Below the pieces are notes generated by a model that was given only the letters and a program-made list of their open reading frames with translations, did no database searches and was not told the origin of the DNA. Of a DNA stretch of 56,767 bases, positions 34,139 through 42,761 are shown piece by piece. Source of the DNA: CAYXGZ01 sp964464755 (lineage in GTDB: Bacteria > Planctomycetota > MHYJ01 > JACPRB01); the NCBI GenBank assembly GCA_964464755.1, contig CAYXGZ010000022.1, positions 1 through 56,767 of the forward strand, given 5' to 3'. The position numbers were made by a program, and so were the translations under genes. Numbering within the stretch: the first letter of the stretch is position 1; each line of letters opens with the position of its first letter.

Positions 34139-34852
34139 CTGCCTCATGGCTTCCGCGCACACCACCGCCGCCGCGTGCGACAGCGACAGCGAGCCCGTCC
34201 GCGTCGGGATCCGCAGGATCGAGTTGCAGCGGTCCCGCACCGCGCCCGACAGCCCCCGCTTCTCGCCGCCCACCGCGATCACGCAGGGCTTCCAGAGCTG
34301 CGTCTCGTGCAGCGTCCGCGACGCGCCCGCCACGCAGCCGTAGAGCTTCAGCCCCGACTCCTTCAGGCCCTCGAGCACCGCGATGTCGTCGAAGAGCACC
34401 AGCGGCAGCCGCTCGAACGCGCCCGACGACGGACGCGTCACCTCCACCTCGTCGAAGTCCCAGGCCCGCTTCCGCAGCAGCACCGCGTGCGCGCCGAAGG
34501 CCTCCGCGCTGCGCAGCACGAAGCCCAGGTTGCGCGCGTCGTCCGCCCCCTCGAGCAGCAGGAGCAGCGCCCCGCCCTCCGCGCCCTTCACGATCCCGGG
34601 GAGGTCGGCCGGCCCCTGCAGCGGTCGCGGCGAGCACGAGGCGACGACGCCCCCGTGCGACTTCGCGTGGGTCAGACCGTCCAGCTCCGCCGCGGGCACC
34701 CGCCGCACCGCGACCTTCCGCGCGGCCGCCTCGGCCAGCAGGTCCCCCACCCGGTCCGCGGGCGCGGCCTCGTCGACGAGGACCTCCCCGAAGGTCCGCC
34801 GCCCCGCCCGCAGCGCCGCCAGGACGGTGACGCGGCCCTCGAGCCGGATCAC
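34094..34852 (-). CDS. SpoU/TrmH-family RNA 2'-O-ribose methyltransferase (RlmB-like)
   Basis: A 252-residue SPOUT methyltransferase. It has an N-terminal substrate-binding domain (EGRVTVLAALRAGRRTFGEV), then the knotted domain with LEGADDARNLGFVLRSAEAF (motif 1), IAVGGEKRGLS (motif 2) and LRIPTRTGSLSLSHAAAV (motif 3). It probably methylates 23S rRNA (RlmB) or tRNA. GTG start overlaps the kinase stop (GTGA). Its last residues (about 11) are encoded inside octamer array 2 and look like an added tail. Confidence 0.88.
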   Translation of the reverse strand: MIRLEGRVTVLAALRAGRRTFGEVLVDEAAPADRVGDLLAEAAARKVAVRRVPAAELDGLTHAKSHGGVVASCSPRPLQGPADLPGIVKGAEGGALLLLLEGADDARNLGFVLRSAEAFGAHAVLLRKRAWDFDEVEVTRPSSGAFERLPLVLFDDIAVLEGLKESGLKLYGCVAGASRTLHETQLWKPCVIAVGGEKRGLSGAVRDRCNSILRIPTRTGSLSLSHAAAVVCAEAMRQRDGRRAGQPESPRA

Positions 34853-37248
34853 GCGCCGCCTTCGGTGAAGGGCTGCAGCGCCAGCGCCAGGGCCTCGGCC
34901 GACGGGTACCGCTCCTCGGGCGCCTTCGCGAGGCAGCGCGCGATCACGTCCGCCATCCCCGCCGGCACGTCGGGCGCGAACTCGAGGACCGACGGCGCGG
35001 GCGTGTAGATGTGCTGGTAGAGCAGGTCGCCGCCCTCGAAGGGCGCGCGGCCCGCCACGAGCTCGAACAGCGTCGCCCCCAGCGAGTACAGGTCGGTGCG
35101 GAAATCCGGCACCCGCCCCAGCACCTGCTCCGGCGACATGTAGCGCGGCGTCCCGCAGATCGTCCCCCCGGACCTCCGCGTCGCGTCCTCGCTCAGGTCC
35201 AGGACCTTCGCCAGCCCGAAGTCGAGGATCTTCACCCCGCCGCCCTCGGGCAGCGCGATGTTCGCGGGCTTGATGTCGCGGTGCACGACCTTGCGGGCGT
35301 GCGCGTACGCGAGCCCCGACGCGACCTGGACGCCGACGTAGGCCGCCTCCGCCGCCTGCATCTTCCCGTTGACCGCGATCCACTGCTTCAGCGTCACGCC
35401 CTTCACGAACTCGGTCACGAGGTAGACGCTGCCCGTCTCCTCGACGACGTCGTAGATCCGCACGATGTTCGGGTGGTCGAGCACGGCGAGCGCCTGGCCC
35501 TCCTCGAGGAAGCGGGCCCGCGCCTCCGGGATCGCCAGCAGGTCCGGCGCCAGGCACTTCACGGCCACGTCGCGCTTCAGCTTCGTGTCCTGCGCCAGGT
35601 ACACGACGCCCTCGCTGCCCCGGCTGACCTCCTCGCGGATCGCGTAGCGGTCGGGCGGCTTCACGTCCATCGTGAAGTGCGTCTCCTCGAGCTGCACCTC
35701 GCCCTTCTGCTCCTGGAGCGCCGCCTTCACGTTCCAGACCCGCGTGTCGATGTCCGCGTAGCGCGACTGCACGCGGCCGATCTGGTCGTAGACCGCGAGC
35801 GCCTCCTCGAGCCGGCCCGCCTGCTCGAGGAGCCCCGCGTACTCGTAGAAGAACCGGGCGTTGGCCGACGTGATCTGCAGCGTCGCCGACGCCTCCTGGA
35901 AGCGCTCGATCGCCTCCGCGGTCCGGCCCAGCCGGTTGTACGCGTGCGCCGCCAGGCCGACCGCCTCCGCGTAGCGCGAGTCCGTCGGCGCGACCTGGCG
36001 GAAGGACTGGGCCGCCGCCTCGAAGTCGCCGTGCTCGATCAGGTGCTTCCCCGCGGCGATGAAGTCCCCCCGCCGCTGGAAATGGCCCAGCAGCGCGCCC
36101 GGGTCGCCGAGCTTCCGGAAGGCCTGCTCGGCCAGCGCGTGGGCCCCGTCCTTCTCGAAGGCGAGCGCCGCGCCCGCGTGGTCGCCCAGCTGCTGGAGGA
36201 TCAGCCCCGCGTCCCGGTGGTAGCCGCCCGCCGAGTAGGCCCCCGCCGCCCGCAACGGCTCGCCCGCCTCGATCCAGGCCGCCGCCGCCTTCTGCGTCTC
36301 CCCGGCCGACTCGAGCAGCTCCGCGGCGCGCACCTTCTCGCCGGCCGCCATCAGCGACTCGGCCTTCGCGAGCGTCGCGCCCTTCGCGTCGCCCGCCGCC
36401 TGCAGCGCCTCGGCCATCCGGTCGGGCTGGCCGGCGCGCTTGAAGTACCCCGCGGCGACCTTCGGATCCCCCGCCGCCATCGCCGCCTCGCCGGCCTTCG
36501 CGTACTCGCCGGCCCGGTCCCAGAGCGGGTAGGCCTTCTTCGGGTCGTTCAGCGCCTGGTAGAGCTCGGCCGCCCGGGACGAGACTTCCTTGATCTCGGC
36601 GATGTCCTTCTCGCCGACGACCTTGCGGCCCGAGAACTCGATCGAGCACTGCGCGTAGGCGTCGGCCGCCTTCGCCTTCGAGCCGGCCTGGTGCCAGAGG
36701 TCCGCGGCCTTGCGGACCTGCCCGTTCTCGAGGTAGCACTTCGCGGCGTCCTCGCGACGGCCCGCCTTCTGGAACATCTCCGCCGCGAGCAGCGGCTTGT
36801 GGGCCTTGCGGTAGCAGTCCGCCGCCTGGTCGTGCTGCTGGAGCTTCTCGAAGATCGCCGCCGCCTTGTCCCAGAGCCCGGCCTTCAGGTACTGCGCCGC
36901 GGCCTCGGACTTCCGCCCGGCGCGCTCGTGCATCTCGCCGGCCAGGGAGGGGTTGCCGCCCTTCAGCGCCAGCTCGGCCGCCCGGTCGAACTCGCCCAGC
37001 GACTCGTAGCGGCGCGCGGCCTCGACGTGGTTGCCCTGGCGGGAGGCCTTCTCCGCCCCGGCGCGGATCTCGCGGCGGCGCAGCGCCTTCTCGAGGCCGA
37101 AGAGCCGGCCGAGCCATTTCCAGCGGAGGAAGGCGCGGACGACGAGGAAGATCGCGGCGAGGCCGCCCACGCCGAGGATGAGGCCGCGGGACTTCGGCGA
37201 CGCCCACTGGGCGCGGATCCAGTCGAGGGCCGGATCGAGCCAGTCCAT
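34849..37248 (-). CDS. Membrane TPR-repeat protein with C-terminal Ser/Thr kinase
   Basis: A 799-residue protein. One membrane helix (about residues 22-42) is followed by a long array of helical TPR/SNAP-like repeats (about 60-500; units such as AARRYESLGEFDRAAELALK) and a Hanks-type kinase at the C-terminus (about 535-790). The kinase has all key motifs: GSEGVVYLAQD (Gly-rich loop), VAVKCLAP (Lys), HRDIKPANI (catalytic Asp), DFGLAKV (Mg2+ Asp) and GTPRYMSPEQ. Most bacterial STKs put the kinase first, so this reversed order is notable. ATG follows a TACAAT box by 8 nt. The RNA methyltransferase is coupled downstream. Confidence 0.9.
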   Translation of the reverse strand: MDWLDPALDWIRAQWASPKSRGLILGVGGLAAIFLVVRAFLRWKWLGRLFGLEKALRRREIRAGAEKASRQGNHVEAARRYESLGEFDRAAELALKGGNPSLAGEMHERAGRKSEAAAQYLKAGLWDKAAAIFEKLQQHDQAADCYRKAHKPLLAAEMFQKAGRREDAAKCYLENGQVRKAADLWHQAGSKAKAADAYAQCSIEFSGRKVVGEKDIAEIKEVSSRAAELYQALNDPKKAYPLWDRAGEYAKAGEAAMAAGDPKVAAGYFKRAGQPDRMAEALQAAGDAKGATLAKAESLMAAGEKVRAAELLESAGETQKAAAAWIEAGEPLRAAGAYSAGGYHRDAGLILQQLGDHAGAALAFEKDGAHALAEQAFRKLGDPGALLGHFQRRGDFIAAGKHLIEHGDFEAAAQSFRQVAPTDSRYAEAVGLAAHAYNRLGRTAEAIERFQEASATLQITSANARFFYEYAGLLEQAGRLEEALAVYDQIGRVQSRYADIDTRVWNVKAALQEQKGEVQLEETHFTMDVKPPDRYAIREEVSRGSEGVVYLAQDTKLKRDVAVKCLAPDLLAIPEARARFLEEGQALAVLDHPNIVRIYDVVEETGSVYLVTEFVKGVTLKQWIAVNGKMQAAEAAYVGVQVASGLAYAHARKVVHRDIKPANIALPEGGGVKILDFGLAKVLDLSEDATRRSGGTICGTPRYMSPEQVLGRVPDFRTDLYSLGATLFELVAGRAPFEGGDLLYQHIYTPAPSVLEFAPDVPAGMADVIARCLAKAPEERYPSAEALALALQPFTEGGA

Positions 37249-37256
37249 GGACGGGT

Positions 37257-37262
37257 ATTGTA
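37257..37262 (-). promoter_or_regulatory. -10 box TACAAT of the TPR-kinase gene
   Basis: Minus strand TACAAT, 8 nt, then the ATG at 37248. The box lies between the stop of the upstream gene and the kinase start. Confidence 0.5.
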
Positions 37263-37273
37263 TCGCGCCGCGG

Positions 37274-38287
37274 CTACTTCGCCGGCGTCATCCGGCCGAA
37301 GATCTTCGCCTTCTTGAAGCGCTCCAGCACCCCCTCGGCCTCCGACTTGGGGATGCCCTTGGCGATCGGGATGACGAGGCGGTTCGTGAGCTCCCGCGCC
37401 TCGTCCTCGCTGATCTGCTTGATCTCGCAGATCAGCTCGACGGCCCGGGCCTGCTTCGCCTTGTCCACGATCTTCGAGAGGAAGACGTTGTAGAGCTCCT
37501 CGTCCTCCGCGGGCGCCTCGTCCTCCGGGAGCAGCTCGACCTCGTCGGCCTGGTCGCTCCCGGGCGACTCGATCTCCTTGAGCTGGATCTCCTCGACGGC
37601 GCCCGGCAGGTCGAGGCCCTCGCCCTCGCCGGGCAGCGGCGCGTTGTCCGCGGCCTCGTCCATCGGATCGATGGGGGCGATCTCCTCCGCCTCGCGCGAG
37701 ACGTCCAGCGGCGGTTCGCCCGCGGGCGCCACCGGCTCGGGCTCCGGCTCGGGGATCAGCGGGGGCGGCGGGCGGCGGCCCGCCAGCGGCGACGGGGGCT
37801 TGTTGAGGACGGCCGGGGGCAGCGGCCGCACGGCCGGCGCCGACGCGGTCTCCGTCGAGGGCGCGGGATCGGCCAGCGGGAGCTTGCCGACGCGCTGGAA
37901 CACGAAGGCCTCGCCGCAGCCGGGGCACACGAAGGCCGCGTTCTGCCAGTCCCAGGACAGGCCGGTGGCCGTCCCGGATCCGGCCGCCGTGAACTGGGGC
38001 CGCGCGGGCCAGTTCAGCTTCGGCACCTTGCCGGCCAGCCGCGCCGTGATGCGGAACTCGAGCCCCTTCTCCGAGAGCTTCTCGAGCTTCGGCGTGACCG
38101 CCTTCACCTCGGCCTTCGTCAGCTTCTGCGCGAAGACGATGGGGACGCTCTTGACGACCTGCGCCGAGACGTCCGGGTCGATCCCGAACGCCTCCGCGAA
38201 GTCCTTCGCCGCCTCGGCCAGCCGGGCGGGGTCGTTCGCCGTGATCACGAGGGAGAACTCGCCGACGTCGGGAGCCTTGGCGGCCAT
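37274..38287 (-). CDS. Protein with two ribosomal L7/L12 C-terminal-like domains
   Basis: A 337-residue protein. N-terminal residues 10-80 (FSLVITANDPARLAEAAKDF) and C-terminal residues about 265-335 (YNVFLSKIVDKAKQARAVEL then ICEIKQISEDEARELTNRLV) both resemble the alpha/beta L7/L12 C-terminal fold. Between them are a CPGC half zinc-knuckle, a Pro-rich linker and an acidic stretch. The L7/L12 C-terminal domain recruits translation factors in ribosomes; here it may be a generic protein-binding module. ATG at 38287 is chosen for a GGAGG 9 nt upstream; a start 9 nt earlier is possible. It lies 25 bp before the kinase gene. Confidence 0.65.
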   Translation of the reverse strand: MAAKAPDVGEFSLVITANDPARLAEAAKDFAEAFGIDPDVSAQVVKSVPIVFAQKLTKAEVKAVTPKLEKLSEKGLEFRITARLAGKVPKLNWPARPQFTAAGSGTATGLSWDWQNAAFVCPGCGEAFVFQRVGKLPLADPAPSTETASAPAVRPLPPAVLNKPPSPLAGRRPPPPLIPEPEPEPVAPAGEPPLDVSREAEEIAPIDPMDEAADNAPLPGEGEGLDLPGAVEEIQLKEIESPGSDQADEVELLPEDEAPAEDEELYNVFLSKIVDKAKQARAVELICEIKQISEDEARELTNRLVIPIAKGIPKSEAEGVLERFKKAKIFGRMTPAK

Positions 38288-38313
38288 GACCTGCATCCTC
38301 CGGAGGTGGGCGG

Positions 38314-38319
38314 AGTCTA
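38314..38319 (-). promoter_or_regulatory. -10 box TAGACT before the L7/L12-like gene
   Basis: Minus strand TAGACT, about 26 nt before the ATG at 38287. A GGAGG Shine-Dalgarno lies between. Confidence 0.4.
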
Positions 38320-38356
38320 GCACCGCCGCGGAAACACCGTCAAACTTTCGCGGAAC

Positions 38357-39319
38357 TCAGAGCAGGTCCTCGGCCCGGTACCAGGCCAGCGTGTCCCGGA
38401 GCCCGTCCGCCAGCGGGATCCTCGACTCCCAGCCCAGCTCGCGCTTCGCCCGCTCCGGCGAGCACGTCCACCACTTCTGCGTCATCTCGATTGCCTTGTC
38501 GCGCGTGAACAGCCCGCCCCGGCCCAGCAGGCGCGTCGCGTCCTCCGCGACGGCCCCGAGCAAGTGCACGACGCGGTCCGGGATCCGGATCTTGATCGCC
38601 CGGGTCCCCAGCGCCCGGAGGATGAGGTCCATCAGCCCCGTGAACGACTGCGGCTCCGCGTTCGAGGCGAAGTACAGCCGGCCCTGGCCCGCCGCGCCCG
38701 CCGAATCGGCGATCGCCCGCGCGAGATCCGCGGCGTGGACGATGCTCACGTGCTTCGGGCCGCCGATCACGGGCTGGATCCCCTTCGCGAGCGCCTGGTA
38801 CAGCTCCAGCAGGCCCTCGTCCCGCGGGCCGTAGACCACGGGCGGCCGGATGACCGTCACGGGCCGCTCGCCGCGCCGCTTCCAGACCTCGCGCTCGGCC
38901 TCGAGCTTCGAGCGGCCGTACTTCGAGACCGGCTCGCAGGGCGAGTCCTCGTCCACCGGCCGGCCGTCGCGCGACGGCCCGCAGGCCGCCAGCGAGCTGA
39001 CGAACACGAAGCGCGCCGAGGTCGGCGCCGCGTCCAGCAGGTTCCTCGTGGTCCCCCAGTTGCCCGCCCGGTACTCGGCCCAGGAGTCGCCGCGCAGCAG
39101 CCCCGCGACGTGGAAGACCGCGTCCACGCCCTCGCAGGCCGCGGGCAGCGTCGCCGGGTCGGAGAGGTCCGCCGTCGCCGTCTCGACCTTCCGCCCTTCG
39201 AGCCAGCGGAGGCGGCTCGTGGAGCGCACCGTGCAGCGGACGCGCCAGCCCCGAGCGAGCAGCTCCTCGACGAGGTGGCTGCCGACGAACCCCGTGGCCC
39301 CGGTGACGAGCGCGAACAT
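38357..39319 (-). CDS. NAD(P)-dependent epimerase/dehydratase (extended SDR)
   Basis: A 320-residue extended short-chain dehydrogenase. The Rossmann motif TGATGFVGSHL lies at the N-terminus and the catalytic YGRSK (YxxxK) near residue 148, with Ser in FVSSLAACG. VIRPPVVYGPRDEG is typical of nucleotide-sugar epimerases and 3-beta-HSD-like enzymes. The substrate is unknown. ATG at 39319 follows a TAAGAT box by 8 nt and is divergent from the gene at 39358. Confidence 0.85.
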   Translation of the reverse strand: MFALVTGATGFVGSHLVEELLARGWRVRCTVRSTSRLRWLEGRKVETATADLSDPATLPAACEGVDAVFHVAGLLRGDSWAEYRAGNWGTTRNLLDAAPTSARFVFVSSLAACGPSRDGRPVDEDSPCEPVSKYGRSKLEAEREVWKRRGERPVTVIRPPVVYGPRDEGLLELYQALAKGIQPVIGGPKHVSIVHAADLARAIADSAGAAGQGRLYFASNAEPQSFTGLMDLILRALGTRAIKIRIPDRVVHLLGAVAEDATRLLGRGGLFTRDKAIEMTQKWWTCSPERAKRELGWESRIPLADGLRDTLAWYRAEDLL

Positions 39320-39327
39320 GGGGGTAC

Positions 39328-39351
39328 ATCTTATCCTCGCTCCCCTAAAAT
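39328..39351. promoter_or_regulatory. Divergent -10 boxes: TAAGAT (minus) and TAAAAT (plus)
   Basis: Minus: TAAGAT at 39333-39328, 8 nt before the SDR ATG. Plus: TAAAAT at 39346-39351, 6 nt before the GTG at 39358. Both genes would have almost no leader. Confidence 0.5.
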
Positions 39352-39357
39352 GGGGGC

Positions 39358-40191
39358 GTGAGCCTCAACCTCGCCCAGGTCTTCGTGCGCTACCCCGAGC
39401 TGGAGGGCGTCCGCCAGGCCCTGCAGCCCTGGATGGCGGCCCGGCTCCGGGCCCGCATCGAGGTCCCCCGCCTCATCGCGGCCGAGACCGGCGGCCCGTG
39501 GATCGCGGTCTACGCGGGCGGGGACAACCCGCCGCCCGAGCTCGCCCAGCACCTCTCGCGCTCCCTCGAGGCCGAGGCCCTCTGGTTCGGCGTCGCCGGC
39601 CGCCTGCTCGCCTACCGCCGCCAGGTCTGGAGGCACGGGCGCCGGATCTCCGAGGAGACCGCCCCGCCCGAGATCTTCGGGCTCGCCGCGGACCGCGTCC
39701 CCCTGCCCACCTACCCGGACGCCGAGCGCGAGGTCTTCGAGTGGCTCGACGGGATGGGCATCCCCCCCGCGCACCGCTTCCTCGGCTCGGCCGAGCTCGG
39801 CGCGTCGCCGGACTCGCCGGACCGCGCCCCCAACGCCTTCCTGCTCGGGCCGGCCGCCGATTCGCCCGACGGCCTCGACGAGCGCGAGTTCCACTTCCGC
39901 ACGCCGCGCCGCGAGGAGGCGGCGGTGCGGACGCTCTTCGACCGGTTCGACGGCGAGCACGCGTGGGTCGAGGACGACGTGGCGCTGCGCGGCACCTACG
40001 AGGCCCAGCGCGCCCGCCGGCTCCTGACGCTGCTGCAGGCGATGTCGCTGCGCCGCACCCTGCCCCGGGGCTGGGCGATGCGGTACCGGCTCGAGTCGCG
40101 CTCCGGCCCGGAGCTGCTCGGCCCGATCGCCGCCCTGCACCACGACGAGGCCGAGGCGCGGGGCTGGACCTACGAGCTGGCGCCCCCGTGA
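39358..40191 (+). CDS. Hypothetical protein, 277 aa
   Basis: A soluble protein with no recognised domain. The sequence alternates charged helices and Pro-rich loops, with an acidic C-terminal third (EEAAVRTLFDRFDGEHAWVEDD). The GTG start is fixed by the TAAAAT box 6 nt upstream. It overlaps the HAD gene by GTGA, so the two are co-expressed. Confidence 0.65.
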   Translation: MSLNLAQVFVRYPELEGVRQALQPWMAARLRARIEVPRLIAAETGGPWIAVYAGGDNPPPELAQHLSRSLEAEALWFGVAGRLLAYRRQVWRHGRRISEETAPPEIFGLAADRVPLPTYPDAEREVFEWLDGMGIPPAHRFLGSAELGASPDSPDRAPNAFLLGPAADSPDGLDEREFHFRTPRREEAAVRTLFDRFDGEHAWVEDDVALRGTYEAQRARRLLTLLQAMSLRRTLPRGWAMRYRLESRSGPELLGPIAALHHDEAEARGWTYELAPP

Positions 40192-40859
40192 AGACGCTGC
40201 TCTTCGACGCGGGCGGCACGCTGGTCTTCCCGAACTGGTGGCGCATCAGCGCGGCGCTGGCCCGGCACGGCGTCGCGGTCGACCCGGCCGCCCTCGAGAA
40301 GGCGGAGCCCCGGGCCCGGCGGCGCCTGGACGAGCCCTCGCTCATCGGCCGATCGACGGACGCGGGCCGCTGGTCCCTGTTCTTCGAGGAGATCCTGCTC
40401 GAGTGCGGGATCGGCGACGCCCCGGCGCCCGCGTTCGCGGAGCTCAAGGCCTACCACGACGAGCAGAACCTCTGGGAGCACGTGCCGGACGGCGTGCGGC
40501 AGGCCCTGCACGCGCTGAAGGGCCGGCGCATGGCGGTCGTGTCCAACGCGAACGGGACCGTCGCGGCGAAGCTCGACCGCGTGGGCCTGGCGGCGCACTT
40601 CGAGGCGATCGTCGACTCGCACGACCACGGCGTGGAGAAGCCGGACCCCCGGATCTTCCGGATCGCGCTGGAGCGGCTGGGGATCGCGCCCGGCGAGGCG
40701 GTCTACGTGGGCGACTTCTACCACCTCGACGTGGTCGGGGCCCGGGCCGCGGGGATCGAGGCGGTGCTCCTCGACCCGCTGGGCCTCCACGCGGACAAGG
40801 ACTGCCCGCGGGTCCGGACCCTGGCGGAGTTCGCCGCCTCGGTGTCCGCCCGCGATTGA
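40188..40859 (+). CDS. HAD-superfamily hydrolase
   Basis: A 223-residue phosphatase-like enzyme. HAD motifs: LLFDAGGTLV (nucleophile Asp, with Ala-Gly in place of the usual second Asp), VVSNANG (motif II Ser), EKPDPRIFRIAL (motif III Lys) and VGDFYHLDVVGARAAG (motif IV). DAGGT lacks the DxD general acid at +2, which weakens phosphatase activity in many HADs. The substrate is unknown. GTG start overlaps the preceding stop. Confidence 0.85.
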   Translation: MKTLLFDAGGTLVFPNWWRISAALARHGVAVDPAALEKAEPRARRRLDEPSLIGRSTDAGRWSLFFEEILLECGIGDAPAPAFAELKAYHDEQNLWEHVPDGVRQALHALKGRRMAVVSNANGTVAAKLDRVGLAAHFEAIVDSHDHGVEKPDPRIFRIALERLGIAPGEAVYVGDFYHLDVVGARAAGIEAVLLDPLGLHADKDCPRVRTLAEFAASVSARD

Positions 40860-40885
40860 CCCGCCGTTTCGCGGGGCCCTATACT
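40856..40885 (+). promoter_or_regulatory. Sigma70 promoter of the FHA-GAF-sigma54 activator gene
   Basis: TTGACC (40856-40861) over the HAD stop, an 18-bp spacer, TATACT (40880-40885), then 9 nt to the ATG at 40895. Confidence 0.6.
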
Positions 40886-40894
40886 CCCTCCGGC

Positions 40895-42751
40895 ATGCCC
40901 TACCTCGTCGTGCGGGAGCTGGGGACCGAACGGGCCTTCCCGATGCAGGAACCCGAGATGAGCATCGGGCGCTCCCGGCAGAACCCGATCCGCCTCTCCA
41001 CCGAGCAGTCCTCGCGCAAGCACTGCGTGCTGAAGCGGACGGGGAACGTCTGGAGGGTCGTCGACCAGGGCTCGTCGAACGGGACCTTCGTCAACGGCCT
41101 GAAGATCGACGAGAAGGACCTCTCCGACGGCGACCTGATCGGCATCGGCCAGGCGACGATCACCTACAAGGAGGGCGAGGCCCCGAAGGCCGTCGCCCCG
41201 CCGCCCGAGACGCAGACCGCGAAGATCCCCCTGCAGGACCGCAACGTCCAGCTCCTGCTCCAGACGGTCATCGCGGCCCCGGCGGCCGCGACGCTCGACG
41301 AGTACCTCCAGGCGACCGTCGACAACATCATCGAGATCACGCAGGCCGAGCGCGGCGTCCTCTTCCTCCGCGAGGGCGGCGAGCTGAAGGCCCGCGTCGC
41401 GCGCGACGACAAGCGCCGGCCCCTGCCCGAGACGACGGGGATGAGCCGCTCGATCCCCCAGCAGGTGCTCGAGTCGAACAAGGCCATCTACCTGCTCGAC
41501 ACCGAGCAGGAGAAGGACTCGGTCCAGAGCCAGAGCGTCTCGATCTACCACCTCCGCACCGTGATGTGCGCCCCGCTGCGCGTCGGCGACAAGATCCACG
41601 GCGTGATGTACGTCGACAGCCACGCCAAGGCGCGGGAGTACAGCGCCGCGGACCTCGCGCTCTTCGAGGGCGTGACGAACTACCTCGCGGCGACGATCGA
41701 GAACGTGCGGGCGGCCCGGGACCGCGAGGGGCGGGAGGCCGAGCGCCGGCGCACCCTGGAGCAGGAGAACGCCGTGCTGCGCGGCGCCCTCGAGAAGCGC
41801 AAGCACCTCGTCGGCGAGTGCCCCGAGATGAAGGCGGTCTACGAGACGCTGCGGAAGGTCGCGCCGACCGACGCGACCGTGCTCATCCAGGGCGAGAGCG
41901 GCACGGGCAAGGAGGCGATCGCCCACGTCATCCACGACCTCTCGCCGCGCTCGCCGAAGCCCTTCGTCGTGATCGACTGCGCGGCGATCCCGGAGACGCT
42001 GCTCGAGAGCGAGCTCTTCGGCTACGAGCGGGGCGCGTTCACCGGCGCCGCGGGGATGAAGCCCGGCAAGTTCGAGCTGGCCCAGGGCGGCACGCTCTTC
42101 CTCGACGAGATCGGCGAGCTCTCGCCCGCCCTCCAGGTGAAGCTGCTGCGCGCGCTGGAGCAGAAGACGGTGATGCGCGTCGGCGGCACGGAGGCGATGA
42201 AGATCGACGCGCGGGTGGTCGCGGCCACGAACCGGGACCTCTCGTCGATGGCGGCCGAGAACAAGTTCCGCCAGGACCTGTACTTCCGGCTGAAGGTGGT
42301 CACGGTCCAGCTCCCGCCGCTGCGCGACCGGGGGGGCGACATCCTCCTGCTCGCGAAGACCTTCCTCGACGAGGCGAACACCGCGAACGGTCGCACCGTG
42401 CGGGACTTCAGCGAGGAGGCGAAGGCGGCCCTGCCCATGCACAAGTGGGAGGGCAACATCCGCGAGCTGAAGCACCGCATCGAGCAGGCGGTGATCCTGA
42501 CGAACAACGAGTACCTCTCGACGGAGGACCTCAACCTCTCGAGCCAGACGGGCTTCTTCCGCTCGCTCGAGGTGGCCCGCGACCTCTTCGAGAAGGCCTA
42601 CATCGTCAAGGCGCTCGCGCGCAACGGCCACAACGTCACGCACACGGCGAAGTCGCTGGGGATCTCCCGCCAGCACCTGCAGAACCTGATCAAGAAGTTC
42701 GCGATCACGAAGTTCACCGACACGGGCGAGTTCCAGGTCGGGAACCCGTAG
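40895..42751 (+). CDS. Sigma54-dependent transcriptional activator with FHA and GAF domains
   Basis: A 618-residue bacterial enhancer-binding protein. FHA domain, about residues 20-90 (MSIGRSRQNPIRL, SSRKHC, SSNGTFVNG), binds phosphothreonine. GAF domain, about 125-280. AAA+ domain, about 310-540, with Walker A GESGTGKE, the sigma54-contact loop GAFTGA, Walker B GGTLFLDEIGE and an arginine finger region. Fis-type HTH at the C-terminus (THTAKSLGISRQHLQNLI). The FHA input suggests control by a Ser/Thr kinase, and a TPR-kinase is encoded 3.6 kb away. It is a candidate activator of the sigma54 promoters found in this window; that link is inference. Confidence 0.93.
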   Translation: MPYLVVRELGTERAFPMQEPEMSIGRSRQNPIRLSTEQSSRKHCVLKRTGNVWRVVDQGSSNGTFVNGLKIDEKDLSDGDLIGIGQATITYKEGEAPKAVAPPPETQTAKIPLQDRNVQLLLQTVIAAPAAATLDEYLQATVDNIIEITQAERGVLFLREGGELKARVARDDKRRPLPETTGMSRSIPQQVLESNKAIYLLDTEQEKDSVQSQSVSIYHLRTVMCAPLRVGDKIHGVMYVDSHAKAREYSAADLALFEGVTNYLAATIENVRAARDREGREAERRRTLEQENAVLRGALEKRKHLVGECPEMKAVYETLRKVAPTDATVLIQGESGTGKEAIAHVIHDLSPRSPKPFVVIDCAAIPETLLESELFGYERGAFTGAAGMKPGKFELAQGGTLFLDEIGELSPALQVKLLRALEQKTVMRVGGTEAMKIDARVVAATNRDLSSMAAENKFRQDLYFRLKVVTVQLPPLRDRGGDILLLAKTFLDEANTANGRTVRDFSEEAKAALPMHKWEGNIRELKHRIEQAVILTNNEYLSTEDLNLSSQTGFFRSLEVARDLFEKAYIVKALARNGHNVTHTAKSLGISRQHLQNLIKKFAITKFTDTGEFQVGNP

Positions 42752-42761
42752 GCGTCCCCCT

